From: Algoriphagus boritolerans DSM 17298 = JCM 18970
GTDB taxonomy: Bacteria > Bacteroidota > Bacteroidia > Cytophagales > Cyclobacteriaceae
Assembly: GCF_900108085.1 (NCBI RefSeq)
Contig: NZ_FNVR01000014.1
Span: 36,288-100,287, forward strand
Length of the DNA stretch: 64,000 nt
Direction: 5' to 3'
Under the pieces are notes generated by a model that was not told the DNA's origin, did no database searches, and saw only the letters and a program-made list of their open reading frames with translations. Position numbers and translations under genes: made by a program. Below, piece by piece: positions 43,731 through 53,182 of the stretch (position 1 is its first letter; each line of letters begins with the position of its first letter).

Positions 43731-45335
43731 ATGCAGGACCTAGTTCTGACTCCTTCAATTTCTTCCTTCCCACAGCCTGATGTGGATACCAAAGGAAAAG
43801 TATTCACCAATCTCACCCCGGCAGAACTTGTCGAGCATGCGCTGAGTCGCAGGGAAGCCTTCCTGACGGCTACCGGCGCTTTGATGGCAGACACAGGAAA
43901 ATTTACCGGACGGTCTCCCCAAGACAGATTTATTGTTCTGGATGATAAAACCCGTGACGCGGTATGGTGGGGCGACATCAATATTCCTTTTGATGAGGAT
44001 AAGTTTGACAGTCTCTTGGCTAAAGTCAAAAATCACCTCGCTTCCAAGGATTTATTTGTCCGCTATGCCAAGGCAGGTGCAGATCCTGCGTATCAATTAA
44101 ATCTGAAAGTAATCAACACCCTGGCTTGGCATAACCTGTTTTGCTACAACATGTTTCTCAGACCAAGCAAACAGGAACTGAAGTCCTTTCTATCGGATTT
44201 CACCATAATCTGTGCCCCAGAGTTTGAAGCTGATCCTGAACTAGACGGCACCAGAAACCCGAATTTTGCAATTCTCAATCTCACCAAAAGGATGATTCTC
44301 ATCGGAGGTACAGCTTATGCCGGTGAAATGAAAAAGGGAATTTTCTCAGTCTTAAACTTTATTCTACCGTATGAGAAAAATGTCCTTTCGATGCACTGTT
44401 CGGCCAATAGGGGCATTGATGACGATACAGCCATCTTTTTTGGACTTTCGGGGACAGGGAAAACAACGCTATCCGCTGACCCCAAACGCCAACTTATCGG
44501 AGATGATGAGCATGGCTGGACCGAAACCTCAGTTTTTAACTTTGAAGGGGGATGCTATGCCAAAGTAATTGACCTCACCCGTGAAAAAGAACCCGAAATC
44601 TACGATGCGATCAAGTTTGGGGCAATCGTGGAAAATACACGATTCAAACCCGGAACCCGAGAGGTGGACTATGCCAATAAATCCATCACAGAAAATACCC
44701 GTACCGCCTACCCAATTCATTTTATCCCAAATGCACTAAACCCATCCATAGCCGGAATTCCAAAAAATATCTTCTTTCTGACAGCAGATGCTTTTGGAGT
44801 GATTCCCCCAATCTCAAAATTGGACAGCAATCAGGCGATGTATCACTTTATCTCTGGCTACACCGCCAAAGTCGCTGGGACCGAGATGGGCGTGACAGAG
44901 CCTAAATTGACCTTTTCAGCTTGTTTTGGTGCTGCATTTCTTCCATTGCATCCCACAGAATATGCCAAATTATTTGGTGAAAAAATGAAAAAACATCAAG
45001 TAAATGTATGGCTGATCAACACCGGATGGACAGGTGGACCATACGGCATTGGATCAAGGATGAAACTGGCCCACACCCGTGCAATGATTACGGCTGCCCT
45101 GGAAGGAAATCTAGAGTTTGCCCCTTTCCGAAAAGATCCTGTTTTTGGGTTTATGGTACCTGAGCTTTGTCCCGGTGTTCCTTATGAAGTGCTTAACCCC
45201 AGAAACACCTGGGAGGATCCGGAAGAATACGATAAAAAGGCGCAATATCTTGCTAGTGCCTTCATTTCTAATTTTGAGAAATTCAAAGATTTTGCATCCG
45301 CAGATATTTTAAAAGGAGCACCAATTGCAGGTTAA
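43731..45335 (+). CDS. pckA: Phosphoenolpyruvate carboxykinase (ATP)
   Basis: Converts oxaloacetate and ATP to phosphoenolpyruvate, the entry to gluconeogenesis. The 534-residue protein has the kinase P-loop GLSGTGKTTLSADP, the metal and substrate site IGDDEHGW, GRSPQDRFIVLD near residue 65, and NTGWTGGPYGIGSRMKL. Length and motifs are those of the ATP-dependent family. It has its own promoter and terminator, so it is monocistronic. Confidence 0.96.
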   Translation: MQDLVLTPSISSFPQPDVDTKGKVFTNLTPAELVEHALSRREAFLTATGALMADTGKFTGRSPQDRFIVLDDKTRDAVWWGDINIPFDEDKFDSLLAKVKNHLASKDLFVRYAKAGADPAYQLNLKVINTLAWHNLFCYNMFLRPSKQELKSFLSDFTIICAPEFEADPELDGTRNPNFAILNLTKRMILIGGTAYAGEMKKGIFSVLNFILPYEKNVLSMHCSANRGIDDDTAIFFGLSGTGKTTLSADPKRQLIGDDEHGWTETSVFNFEGGCYAKVIDLTREKEPEIYDAIKFGAIVENTRFKPGTREVDYANKSITENTRTAYPIHFIPNALNPSIAGIPKNIFFLTADAFGVIPPISKLDSNQAMYHFISGYTAKVAGTEMGVTEPKLTFSACFGAAFLPLHPTEYAKLFGEKMKKHQVNVWLINTGWTGGPYGIGSRMKLAHTRAMITAALEGNLEFAPFRKDPVFGFMVPELCPGVPYEVLNPRNTWEDPEEYDKKAQYLASAFISNFEKFKDFASADILKGAPIAG

Positions 45336-45344
45336 TCAATAAAT

Positions 45345-45372
45345 GGGGGTGAAATTTCACTCCCTTTTCTTT
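45345..45372 (+). terminator. Intrinsic terminator after pckA
   Basis: Eight-base arms (45345-45352 and 45357-45364, one G-U pair) with an AATT loop are followed by TTTTCTTT. Confidence 0.7.
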
Positions 45373-45402
45373 TATTCTTGATAAAAAACTAAGTCAAACT
45401 CC

Positions 45403-45410
45403 TATTTTTG
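45403..45410 (+). promoter_or_regulatory. Candidate -7 element for the cyclophilin gene
   Basis: TATTTTTG matches TAnnTTTG exactly. A TTG lies 22 bases upstream (45378-45380). The ATG is 49 bases downstream. Confidence 0.42.
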
Positions 45411-45459
45411 CCAACCTTTGTCTTTTGACACTTTTGTCACAAATCAGAAATTCAACTAA

Positions 45460-45897
45460 ATGAAAACTGCAGAAATAATCACAGAAAAAGGAACTATGAA
45501 AGTGGAGTTCTATGAAAAGGATGCTCCGATCGCTGTTCAAAATTTCATAGACCTTTCAAATAAGGGATTTTACGACGGATTGACATTTCACCGCGTCATC
45601 CCAAATTTCGTGATCCAGGGAGGTTGCCCGATCGGAAACGGAGCTGGAGGACCTGGATACAAAATCAAATGTGAACTGGACGGAGAAAACCAATATCATG
45701 ACCGTGGAGTACTTTCTATGGCGCATGCAGGAAGAAATACCGGCGGATCTCAGTTCTTTATATGCCATAGCCGAACCAATACGGCACATTTGGACAGAAA
45801 TCACACTTGCTTTGGCAAAGTGGTGGAAGGTTTGGACGTCATTGATGAAATCAGAGCAGGCGATAAGATTGAAAAGATCGTCATTTCTGAAGCCTAA
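45460..45897 (+). CDS. Cyclophilin-type peptidyl-prolyl isomerase
   Basis: A single-domain cyclophilin of 145 residues without signal peptide, so cytoplasmic. It speeds cis-trans isomerisation before proline during folding. Active-site motifs are FHRVIPNFVIQGG (with the catalytic Arg), SMAHAGRNTGGSQFFI and HLDRNHTCFGKVVEG. It is transcribed alone. Immediately downstream lies a MITE-like hairpin element. Confidence 0.95.
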   Translation: MKTAEIITEKGTMKVEFYEKDAPIAVQNFIDLSNKGFYDGLTFHRVIPNFVIQGGCPIGNGAGGPGYKIKCELDGENQYHDRGVLSMAHAGRNTGGSQFFICHSRTNTAHLDRNHTCFGKVVEGLDVIDEIRAGDKIEKIVISEA

Positions 45898-45902
45898 GTT
45901 TA

Positions 45903-46041
45903 GAGGTTGTCCCATAAGGCTTCTATGTGTCAGCCTGAGCACCTGACCAACGAGAGTTGGGCAGTACGAAGGCCATTTTCAGTTAATCTGACCACATTTC
46001 GACTATGCTCAATGTGACATAGGTAGTTTTGAGACAGCCTC
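45903..46041. mobile_element. MITE-like element with imperfect terminal inverted repeats
   Basis: A 139-base non-coding block bounded by GAGGTTGTC (45903-45911) and its imperfect inverse GACAGCCTC (46033-46041). The inverted similarity continues for about 40 bases at each end (inner parts TATGTGTCA.CCTGAGC and GCTCAATGTGACATA). Eight T residues follow the right end. The inner motif GTCA..CTGAGC..TCGAA is reminiscent of short repeats common in Bacteroidota intergenic DNA. It has no transposase, and no target-site duplication was found. Confidence 0.5.
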
Positions 46042-46104
46042 TTTTTTTTGATTAGGCACTTTTTACAAGGATTGGAATGGTAATTGAGTAGGGGCAGGTC
46101 TGTA

Positions 46105-46716
46105 ATGATCCTTATGTTCAAATTCTTCTACTTCTTTCTCTTCTTTTGTTTATTTCAGGTTGCCATTCCTGCTATCGCTCAACGCTACGGAACTGCAATG
46201 GGAATTCGATTTGGAAATTCTGAACTGAGTCGAACCGTTGGACTGAGTGTTCAGCAGCGGGTATTGGAAAGAGTTACCTTGGAGGCAATTTTGCAATCTG
46301 ATTTCAGTAGAAATACTAATTTTTCTCTTTTAGCTGAGCGCCATCGACCAATCATTTCAAAGCGATTTAATTACTATTACGGAGGTGGTATTGGTTTCGG
46401 AAAGGAGGAGAGTTTCATCAAAAATGAAGAAACCATGCAAATTGACCATACGTATGGCAACTCCACGGTGGGGGTTGATTTGATCGCAGGTGTGGAATTG
46501 ACTGTGGCTAATGCAGTGATCTCTTTGGATTATAAGCCAAATATCAACCTGGCAGGAAGATCGGAATTTTATCGGGGCCAGGTAGGCATCTCCGCCAGAA
46601 CAGTCTTAGTGAAAAGTAAAGAACAAAAGAAAAAGCAAAGACAGCGTCAGAAAGCCAAAAGATCAGGCAAAAAACAAACTGTAAAGCCTTTTTCGGATTT
46701 ATTCAAAAAGAAATAG
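46105..46716 (+). CDS. Hypothetical secreted protein with Lys-rich tail (possible outer-membrane beta-barrel)
   Basis: A protein of about 203 residues with a strong signal peptide (FKFFYFFLFFCLFQVAIPAIAQ). The mature part alternates polar and hydrophobic residues like a small beta-barrel (GTAMGIRFGNSELSRTVGLS, YYYGGGIGFGKEES, VISLDYKPNINLAG). It ends in a strikingly basic tail with many Lys and Arg (SKEQKKKQRQRQKAKRSGKK). The ATGs at 46105 and 46114 are both possible starts. The TAG abuts the stop of convergent trmH. No family recognised. Confidence 0.62.
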   Translation: MILMFKFFYFFLFFCLFQVAIPAIAQRYGTAMGIRFGNSELSRTVGLSVQQRVLERVTLEAILQSDFSRNTNFSLLAERHRPIISKRFNYYYGGGIGFGKEESFIKNEETMQIDHTYGNSTVGVDLIAGVELTVANAVISLDYKPNINLAGRSEFYRGQVGISARTVLVKSKEQKKKQRQRQKAKRSGKKQTVKPFSDLFKKK

Positions 46717-47427
46717 CTATTGATTTTTTGAAATGTTTTTTAGGTACACTTTCTCGTGTATTGCTGAGTTCTTGACTAGGCTTCGATACCATTTCATGCG
46801 CAGCGTATTTTTTTCAGACTCCGAAAGGTAAAAGTCAGGCAAATTCAATTTCTCTGCCTTTTTCACCAAATCATAGAGGAAAATAGACGCCGATACTGAA
46901 ATATTAAAACTCTCGGTAAACCCCAACATCGGAATTTGTACAAGTCCATCAGCTTTGGATTTGACTTCCTCAGATATCCCCTCGTGTTCGTTGCAAAATA
47001 CCAATGCTAATTTTTCAGTCGGTTGCAGTTCATGAATAGAGATCGATGATGGAGAAGGGCTTGTCCCATAAATTCGGTATCCATTTTCCCTAAGCCAGGA
47101 AAAACAATTGTCAACAGAATTTGTCCCTTCCCTGTAATATTTATGTAAATCAATCCACTGAGACGTCCCTCTTGTCACAAAGGGATTGACCTTGTATTGA
47201 TTGGTTTTTTCAATGATATGAATATCCTGAAGCCCAAAACAGTCGCAAGTCCGGATTACTGCACTGGCGTTATGCGGTTTGAAAATATCCTCCAAAACAA
47301 CTGTCAAATGTCGCGATCGCTTGGCCAGGACCATTTCTATCACTGACTTTTTGTGGTCTGTGATAAACTGACCTAAATAATTCAAAAGGTCCTGATCAAA
47401 TTCATTATTGTGGATTGATTCAACCAT
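46717..47427 (-). CDS. trmH: tRNA (guanosine-2'-O-)-methyltransferase, TrmH family
   Basis: A SPOUT-class methyltransferase of 236 residues. It probably makes 2'-O-methylguanosine at position 18 of tRNAs using SAM. The three knot motifs are HNASAVIRTCDCFGL (motif 1, catalytic Arg), LALVFCNEHEGISEEV (motif 2) and IPMLGFTESFNISVSASI (motif 3). The spacing and the N-terminal LTVVLEDIFKPHNASA block fit TrmH rather than RlmB. It is the last gene of the topoisomerase operon, 18 bases after parC. Confidence 0.92.
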   Translation of the reverse strand: MVESIHNNEFDQDLLNYLGQFITDHKKSVIEMVLAKRSRHLTVVLEDIFKPHNASAVIRTCDCFGLQDIHIIEKTNQYKVNPFVTRGTSQWIDLHKYYREGTNSVDNCFSWLRENGYRIYGTSPSPSSISIHELQPTEKLALVFCNEHEGISEEVKSKADGLVQIPMLGFTESFNISVSASIFLYDLVKKAEKLNLPDFYLSESEKNTLRMKWYRSLVKNSAIHEKVYLKNISKNQ

Positions 47428-47445
47428 TTGGAATAAATGGAGCTA

Positions 47446-50076
47446 TCAGAATAGCCCCAATTGTTCGTCTTCGTCTTTTTTGGGGCTCAAGTCAATTTTG
47501 CTTCCAACCTCCAATTCTTGATCAGAATCGGTTACTTCTTCATTTCCTTCTTCTAATTCCATGGAAGATTCTTCTTCTTCAGCCTTTTCAGAGATAATCA
47601 GGGAAACGTCTTTCACCGGATAAGTGCTAAGCTTATTTCCGATCGCTTTCCAACCTTTGACATCGATCAGCATGTCCAGGTCATATTCCATGACTTCTTC
47701 TTCTTTTCCTTTGGTCAGGGTCACCGAAACCTGCGGTTGACTTGAAGTCGAAACGACTTTGAGGTAGGACTGCTTGTGGTCGGTGATGAAGTTAAATCGC
47801 TTATTGATCGTGGTAGTTTCGATTAAAAACCGCTTCACAAAGAAGTTTTTTGTTCCTCCGTCAAAATAAATAGCCGAAATCACTTTTTGAATATCAAACT
47901 TCTCAATCAGAACCACATCCTTGGGCTCATAACGATTGGTCAATTCAAAACTTGTAAGCTCGTAATCACCGTTTCGGTAGCAAACGAGGATCTTATCATC
48001 CCCTAAGAAATTGCCAATTAATTTACCCCGTTGGTCAGTATTCAGTCTACCCACTACCGTATCGTAGAAAATATTGATTCCCCCAAGGGTGGATTTTCCT
48101 TCCATCTTGAGTTGAATTTTTCGGACCGGATAGCGCGTCAAAATATTGCCTCCTGCTCCCCTACCCTTGATTTCAATCTCTGCAAAGTCAAAATCAAAGA
48201 CTTTCACCCGTGCTTTGGCTCCTTGGGTGAGGTAAACTGTGACGAGTTCTGCTTCCCCGTTTGGATTGGCAGTGAGATAAAGGACTTTGGTTCCTTTGGT
48301 GCCTTTGGTCAAGTCGTATTCTTTGTCTCGGGTGATTCCACCGATCTGGAATCGTTTGACCATTGACCTGCCAGAGCCTCCATCCAGATAGATCAGATTA
48401 TAGGTCATCCGGTCATCGTTTTTCCTGAAAATTCCGGCGTAGAGAATATCCTTTCCCATAAAGCCTTTTTCCTGGATTTTGGAAACCATAAACTTGCCAT
48501 CCCGACGAAGGACAATCACATCGTCCAAATCAGAGCAATCACAAATAAACTCGTCCTTTTTCAGCCCATAGCCCACAAAACCATCAATTTTGTTGACATA
48601 AAGTTTGGCATTGTTTGCAGCTACCACGGTAGCCTCAATGGTGTCCAAAGCCCGAATCTCTGTCTTCCGTTCACGACCTTTTCCGTATTTATCTAGCAAA
48701 TTCTGATAGTACTTGATGGAGTATTCAGTCAGGTGCTTCAGGTTGTAATTGACCTCTTTGACCTCTTCCTGAAGGCGCTTCATCAATTCGTCAGCCTTGA
48801 ATGCATCAAACTTGGAAATACGCTTAATTTTAATTTCTGTCAGGCGAATGAGATCTTCCTGAGTGATTTCTCTGTAGAAGTCCGGCTTGTAGGGGTCCAA
48901 CCCTCGGTCAATCGCCTCCAAAACGGCATCCCATGTGGTACATTCTTCGATGTCGCGGTAGATCCGGTTTTCGATGAAAATCTTTTCCAGAGAAGAAAAA
49001 AGTAATCGCTCCATCAATTCTCCCCGACGGATTTCGAGTTCTTTTTTAAGCAGTTCTTTGGTTTGCTTAGTGTTGTATTCCAGAATATTATTAACAGTAA
49101 GGAAAACAGGCTTGTCCTCGATGATCACACAGGCATTTGGAGAAATGGAAATCTCACAATCTGTAAATGCATACAGGGCATCAATCGTCACATCCGGTGA
49201 AACGCCAGGTGCCAATTGGATCTGAATTTCAACGTCTTTGGCGGTATTATCGACGACTTTTTTGATTTTGATCTTTCCCTTATCGTTGGCTTTAAGGATC
49301 GAATCAATCAAGGAATCTGTAGTAACTCCATAAGGAATCTCCTTGATCAAGAGCGTCTTACTATCCTCTTCTTCAATCCGTGCCCGAATTTTCACCTTTC
49401 CGCCTCGATGCCCCTCGTTGTATTCGGAAAAGTCTGCAATCCCCCCCGTCATAAAATCAGGAAGAACGTTTGACTTGTTCCCTCTTAAGATTTCGATGGA
49501 AGCTTCGATGAGTTCAATAAAATTGTGGGGTAGAATCTTGGTAGATAGACCAACGGCAATTCCTTCCACACCCTGAGCCAAAAGCAGGGGAAATTTCACC
49601 GGCAAGGTGACAGGTTCCCGCTTCCTCCCATCGTAGGAAAGTTGCCATTCAGTCGTCTGTGGATTGAATACGACGTCTAAGGCAAACTTAGAAAGTCTGG
49701 CCTCAATGTATCGTGCAGCGGCGGCTCCGTCACCGGTTCGGACATCGCCCCAGTTTCCCTGTGTCTCGATGAGCAGTTCCTTTTGGCCCATGTTGACCAT
49801 GGCATCCCCGATAGACTGATCTCCATGCGGATGGTATTGCATGGATTGGCCGATGATGTTGGCGACTTTATTGAATCGACCATCATCCATCTCCTTCATG
49901 GCATGCAGAATTCTTCGCTGTACCGGCTTCAGGCCATCCTCGATCGCAGGAACAGCCCGCTCCAGGATTACATAGGATGCATAGTCCAGGAACCATTCTT
50001 TATACATGCCTGTGATCGGCACGGAAGTGTGAAGATTTTCGTCCCCACTGTCAACTGTGATATTTTCGTCACTCAT
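47446..50076 (-). CDS. parC: DNA topoisomerase IV subunit A
   Basis: Cleavage and religation subunit of topoisomerase IV, which decatenates daughter chromosomes. The 876-residue protein shows the quinolone-determining region MQYHPHGDQSIGDAMVNM (Ser88) and the active-site Tyr123 in AAARYIEARLS. It has a beta-pinwheel C-terminal domain and a highly acidic tail (LEEGNEEVTDSDQELEVG). The lack of a strict GyrA box and the adjacent parE favour ParC over GyrA. It lies 91 bases after parE. Confidence 0.94.
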   Translation of the reverse strand: MSDENITVDSGDENLHTSVPITGMYKEWFLDYASYVILERAVPAIEDGLKPVQRRILHAMKEMDDGRFNKVANIIGQSMQYHPHGDQSIGDAMVNMGQKELLIETQGNWGDVRTGDGAAAARYIEARLSKFALDVVFNPQTTEWQLSYDGRKREPVTLPVKFPLLLAQGVEGIAVGLSTKILPHNFIELIEASIEILRGNKSNVLPDFMTGGIADFSEYNEGHRGGKVKIRARIEEEDSKTLLIKEIPYGVTTDSLIDSILKANDKGKIKIKKVVDNTAKDVEIQIQLAPGVSPDVTIDALYAFTDCEISISPNACVIIEDKPVFLTVNNILEYNTKQTKELLKKELEIRRGELMERLLFSSLEKIFIENRIYRDIEECTTWDAVLEAIDRGLDPYKPDFYREITQEDLIRLTEIKIKRISKFDAFKADELMKRLQEEVKEVNYNLKHLTEYSIKYYQNLLDKYGKGRERKTEIRALDTIEATVVAANNAKLYVNKIDGFVGYGLKKDEFICDCSDLDDVIVLRRDGKFMVSKIQEKGFMGKDILYAGIFRKNDDRMTYNLIYLDGGSGRSMVKRFQIGGITRDKEYDLTKGTKGTKVLYLTANPNGEAELVTVYLTQGAKARVKVFDFDFAEIEIKGRGAGGNILTRYPVRKIQLKMEGKSTLGGINIFYDTVVGRLNTDQRGKLIGNFLGDDKILVCYRNGDYELTSFELTNRYEPKDVVLIEKFDIQKVISAIYFDGGTKNFFVKRFLIETTTINKRFNFITDHKQSYLKVVSTSSQPQVSVTLTKGKEEEVMEYDLDMLIDVKGWKAIGNKLSTYPVKDVSLIISEKAEEEESSMELEEGNEEVTDSDQELEVGSKIDLSPKKDEDEQLGLF

Positions 50077-50167
50077 TTATACTCTCCAATTTTGATAAAT
50101 GTAGGTGGTCAATAATACCCTACCCACCGAAATCATATTTCCGATCAGGAAATAATCATTTAAAATT

Positions 50168-52066
50168 TTAAGCAGCATCGACTTCTTCTTTCTCTTCAGA
50201 TTTCCTGGGATCGTCCAATGCCAGGTCTTTTTCAATCTTCAGATTATCAATGATAAATAGCTGCCGGTCATGCGTATTTTTACCCATATAGAAGGTCAGC
50301 AAATCTGAAATTTTGGTCTCCTTATTCAGAATAATCGGATCTAGACGAATATTCTCGCCGATGAAGGTCCCGAATTCCTCGGGAGAAATTTCTCCCAAAC
50401 CTTTGAATCGTGTGATTTCCGGTTTACTTCCCAATTTGTGAATCGCACGTTGCCGCTCTTCATCGGAGTAACAATAAATGGTCTCCTTCTTATTCCTCAC
50501 TCGGAACAGGGGTGTATCGAGGATAAACAAATGCCCGTTTTTCACCAAATCAGGAAAAAATTGCAAGAAATAAGTCATGATCAGCAAGCGAATGTGCATT
50601 CCATCCACATCTGCATCAGTGGCGATGACAATCTTACGATAACGGAGATTTTCAATTCCGTCTTCAATGTTCAGCGCATGCTGAAGCAGGTTGAATTCCT
50701 CATTTTCATACACCACTTTCTTGGTCATCCCAAAGCAGTTGAGTGGCTTTCCACGAAGTGAAAAAACAGCCTGAGTCTGCACATCGCGCGATTTGGTAAT
50801 CGAACCCGAGGCAGAATCACCCTCGGTAATGAACAGCATCGAATTATTTTTTACATCTTCGGTAGCCTTGGGATCGTCGTAGTGCACCCGACAATCGCGC
50901 AGTTTCTTGTTGTGAAGATTGGCTTTTTTGGCACGCTCGTTAGCCAGCTTTTTGATTCCGGAGATTTCTTTCCGCTCTCGCTCTGACTGCAAAATCCGCT
51001 TCAGAAGCGCATCCGCTACGCTTGGATTCTTGTGAAGGTAATTGTCCAGCTCAGTCTTGATGAAATCATTGACAAAAGTCCGGAGTGTAGGCCCATCAGG
51101 ACCGACACTTTGAGAACCAAGTTTTGTCTTGGTTTGAGATTCAAATACCGGTTCCTGAACACGAACCGCGATAGCCGCCACGACGGATTGTCTGATATCA
51201 GACGCATCGTAATCCTTCTTATAAAATTCCCGAATAGTCTTCACAATCGCTTCCCGAAATGCCGCCAGGTGAGTTCCTCCCTGCGTTGTATACTGTCCGT
51301 TGACGAAAGAATAGTATTCTTCACCATAAGAACCGGAGTGCGTGATTGCTACTTCAATATCATTTCCTTTGAGATGGATGATCGGATAGCGAATGCTTTC
51401 CTCGTCTATCCTGTTGGATAGCAAGTCGTATAGTCCCCTGTCGGAGAAAAATTTCTTACCGTTAAAATTTATAGTCAGTCCGGCATTTAGATAGGCATAG
51501 TTCCAAATCTGATTTTCAAGGTATTCCGGGATGAAATGATAATTTTTGAAAATAGACCCATCTGGAGAGAAAATAACTTTCGTTCCATTTCGCTCATTGG
51601 AGGGTCCGATAGGTGGGTCATTAACCAGTATTCCTCTTTCGAATTCAGCCATTTTAGACTGTCCATCCCTGAAGGACTGAACTCTGAAAAAGTCTGCCAA
51701 TGCATTTACTGCTTTGGTACCCACGCCATTCAAGCCTACCGATTTCTGAAAAGCGCCCGAATCGTATTTACCTCCTGTATTGATCTTGGAGACGCAATCG
51801 ATGACTTTACCCAAGGGAATTCCACGCCCGTAATCCCTGATCTCTACTTTGTGCTCGGAAATTTTGACATCAATCATGCGTCCAAAGCCCATCATGTGTT
51901 CATCGATGGCGTTGTCAAGGATTTCCTTGACGAGGACATAAATCCCGTCATCCTGCGCACTTCCGTCACCCAATTTACCGATATACATCCCTGGTCTGAG
52001 GCGGATGTGCTCCCGCCAATCCAAGGATTTGATACTGTCTTCTGTATAGTTGAATGGTTCTGCCAT
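50168..52066 (-). CDS. parE: DNA topoisomerase IV subunit B
   Basis: ATPase subunit of topoisomerase IV, 632 residues. The GHKL ATP site is seen in [23 protein letters not shown] and [15 protein letters not shown]. The TOPRIM domain has [11 protein letters not shown] and [14 protein letters not shown], whose acidic residues bind Mg. The C-terminal [11 protein letters not shown] is also present. It is co-transcribed with parC and trmH, and preceded by a membrane-protein gene 9 bases upstream. Confidence 0.95.
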   Translation of the reverse strand: MAEPFNYTEDSIKSLDWREHIRLRPGMYIGKLGDGSAQDDGIYVLVKEILDNAIDEHMMGFGRMIDVKISEHKVEIRDYGRGIPLGKVIDCVSKINTGGKYDSGAFQKSVGLNGVGTKAVNALADFFRVQSFRDGQSKMAEFERGILVNDPPIGPSNERNGTKVIFSPDGSIFKNYHFIPEYLENQIWNYAYLNAGLTINFNGKKFFSDRGLYDLLSNRIDEESIRYPIIHLKGNDIEVAITHSGSYGEEYYSFVNGQYTTQGGTHLAAFREAIVKTIREFYKKDYDASDIRQSVVAAIAVRVQEPVFESQTKTKLGSQSVGPDGPTLRTFVNDFIKTELDNYLHKNPSVADALLKRILQSERERKEISGIKKLANERAKKANLHNKKLRDCRVHYDDPKATEDVKNNSMLFITEGDSASGSITKSRDVQTQAVFSLRGKPLNCFGMTKKVVYENEEFNLLQHALNIEDGIENLRYRKIVIATDADVDGMHIRLLIMTYFLQFFPDLVKNGHLFILDTPLFRVRNKKETIYCYSDEERQRAIHKLGSKPEITRFKGLGEISPEEFGTFIGENIRLDPIILNKETKISDLLTFYMGKNTHDRQLFIIDNLKIEKDLALDDPRKSEEKEEVDAA

Positions 52067-52075
52067 AGTCCTTGA

Positions 52076-52570
52076 TTATACTCCTTTTTGAACCTGCTTG
52101 AACTTTCCGATCAGCAGTACGAACAATCCAATGACCCAAACTAATAGGAAAGCAGGCATCAGATAAAAGAAAAATGTGAACTGACTGGTTGCAATTTCCT
52201 CCTGATTATTGATCGAGTGAACAAAAAACACCAAAAGTGCCAAGCTCAAATTGAGAATACCTCCAAACGAATAAAACCAGGCCAGAAAATAATCACGATA
52301 GCTGTCTCCCACCGGAAAGATCCGATGAAGCTTTTTGTTGGATTTGGTCTCTAAAGATTTGGGGGGGTAAAGGATAATTGCATTGAAAATCACAAATGCC
52401 CCAACCATGGCGTAAAAAAATGAGCCTTTCTCCCAATTTCTGTTTAAAACTCCACTTTCATCTATACTTAATCCAACTGACTCTGGGAGTGCAGAGTAAA
52501 AGTACAATAGGAAGAATACAAAAAGCAGAATACTGATAAAGTAGAATGCTTTTCCAAATCTGTAATACAT
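52076..52570 (-). CDS. Hypothetical four-helix membrane protein
   Basis: A 164-residue integral membrane protein with four predicted helices: FYFISILLFVFFLLYFYSAL, FYAMVGAFVIFNAIIL, GGILNLSLALLVFFV and FYLMPAFLLVWVIGLFVLL. Between helices 1 and 2 is a short acidic loop. I recognise no family. It is the first gene of the parE-parC-trmH transcription unit, ending 9 bases before parE. The link to topoisomerase is positional only. Confidence 0.75.
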   Translation of the reverse strand: MYYRFGKAFYFISILLFVFFLLYFYSALPESVGLSIDESGVLNRNWEKGSFFYAMVGAFVIFNAIILYPPKSLETKSNKKLHRIFPVGDSYRDYFLAWFYSFGGILNLSLALLVFFVHSINNQEEIATSQFTFFFYLMPAFLLVWVIGLFVLLIGKFKQVQKGV

Positions 52571-52795
52571 AAGTTTGAGCGATTGATTTGCTAATATAAC
52601 CGATTTGGGTAAACCGAAAGGGCTAAAAATGTGTTCGAAAATCTGATATTTCTGCCAGTTACCGGCGTGAATTTTACAATTCCATGAATTTCAGGGTGCT
52701 GACCAGAATCACAAAACCATTATATTGAATTCTTTCGAATGGTTTTATGATTGCTTCGAATTTTGAGACCATCTTTGACGACCAATTCCATAAAA

Positions 52796-53182
52796 ATGCA
52801 AAAGATAAAACTAATACCAGCGCTGTTCCTTTTAATTGGAGGCTATTCTTGCAGCGGTCCATTAGACGCGGGTAAGGTAAACCTTGAAAACTGGAAATCG
52901 GATCGAGATGGTTGCAAAGGACTCCGAATGCAGGAGCTTGAGGAGTTTCAAGCAGTAAAAAACACGTTTCTTGGTGCTGATAATCAAGCTTTAATCAAGA
53001 CTTTTGGCAGGCCTGATCGTGTGGAATTGGTCGATAAAAGCCAAAGCTTCTTTTTCTACTTCATTGAACCCAGTGGGGACTGTGAAGGATTGGAAACAGA
53101 AAAAGAACCCCTGAGGGTTCTTTTTAGAATGAACGCAATCAGTAAAGTGTCTGAAGTAACGATTACAACCCTGAACCCATAA
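52796..53182 (+). CDS. Small lipoprotein, hypothetical
   Basis: From the ATG at 52796 this gives 128 residues with a lipoprotein signal (LIPALFLLIGGYSC, lipidated Cys in GYSC). The mature part resembles small envelope proteins of the SmpA/BamE type (LIKTFGRPDRVELVDKSQSFFFYF looks like the G.P..v......w.Y pattern), but the match is loose. Its 3' end overlaps the convergent ROK gene by 20 bases. Function unknown. Confidence 0.68.
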   Translation: MQKIKLIPALFLLIGGYSCSGPLDAGKVNLENWKSDRDGCKGLRMQELEEFQAVKNTFLGADNQALIKTFGRPDRVELVDKSQSFFFYFIEPSGDCEGLETEKEPLRVLFRMNAISKVSEVTITTLNP

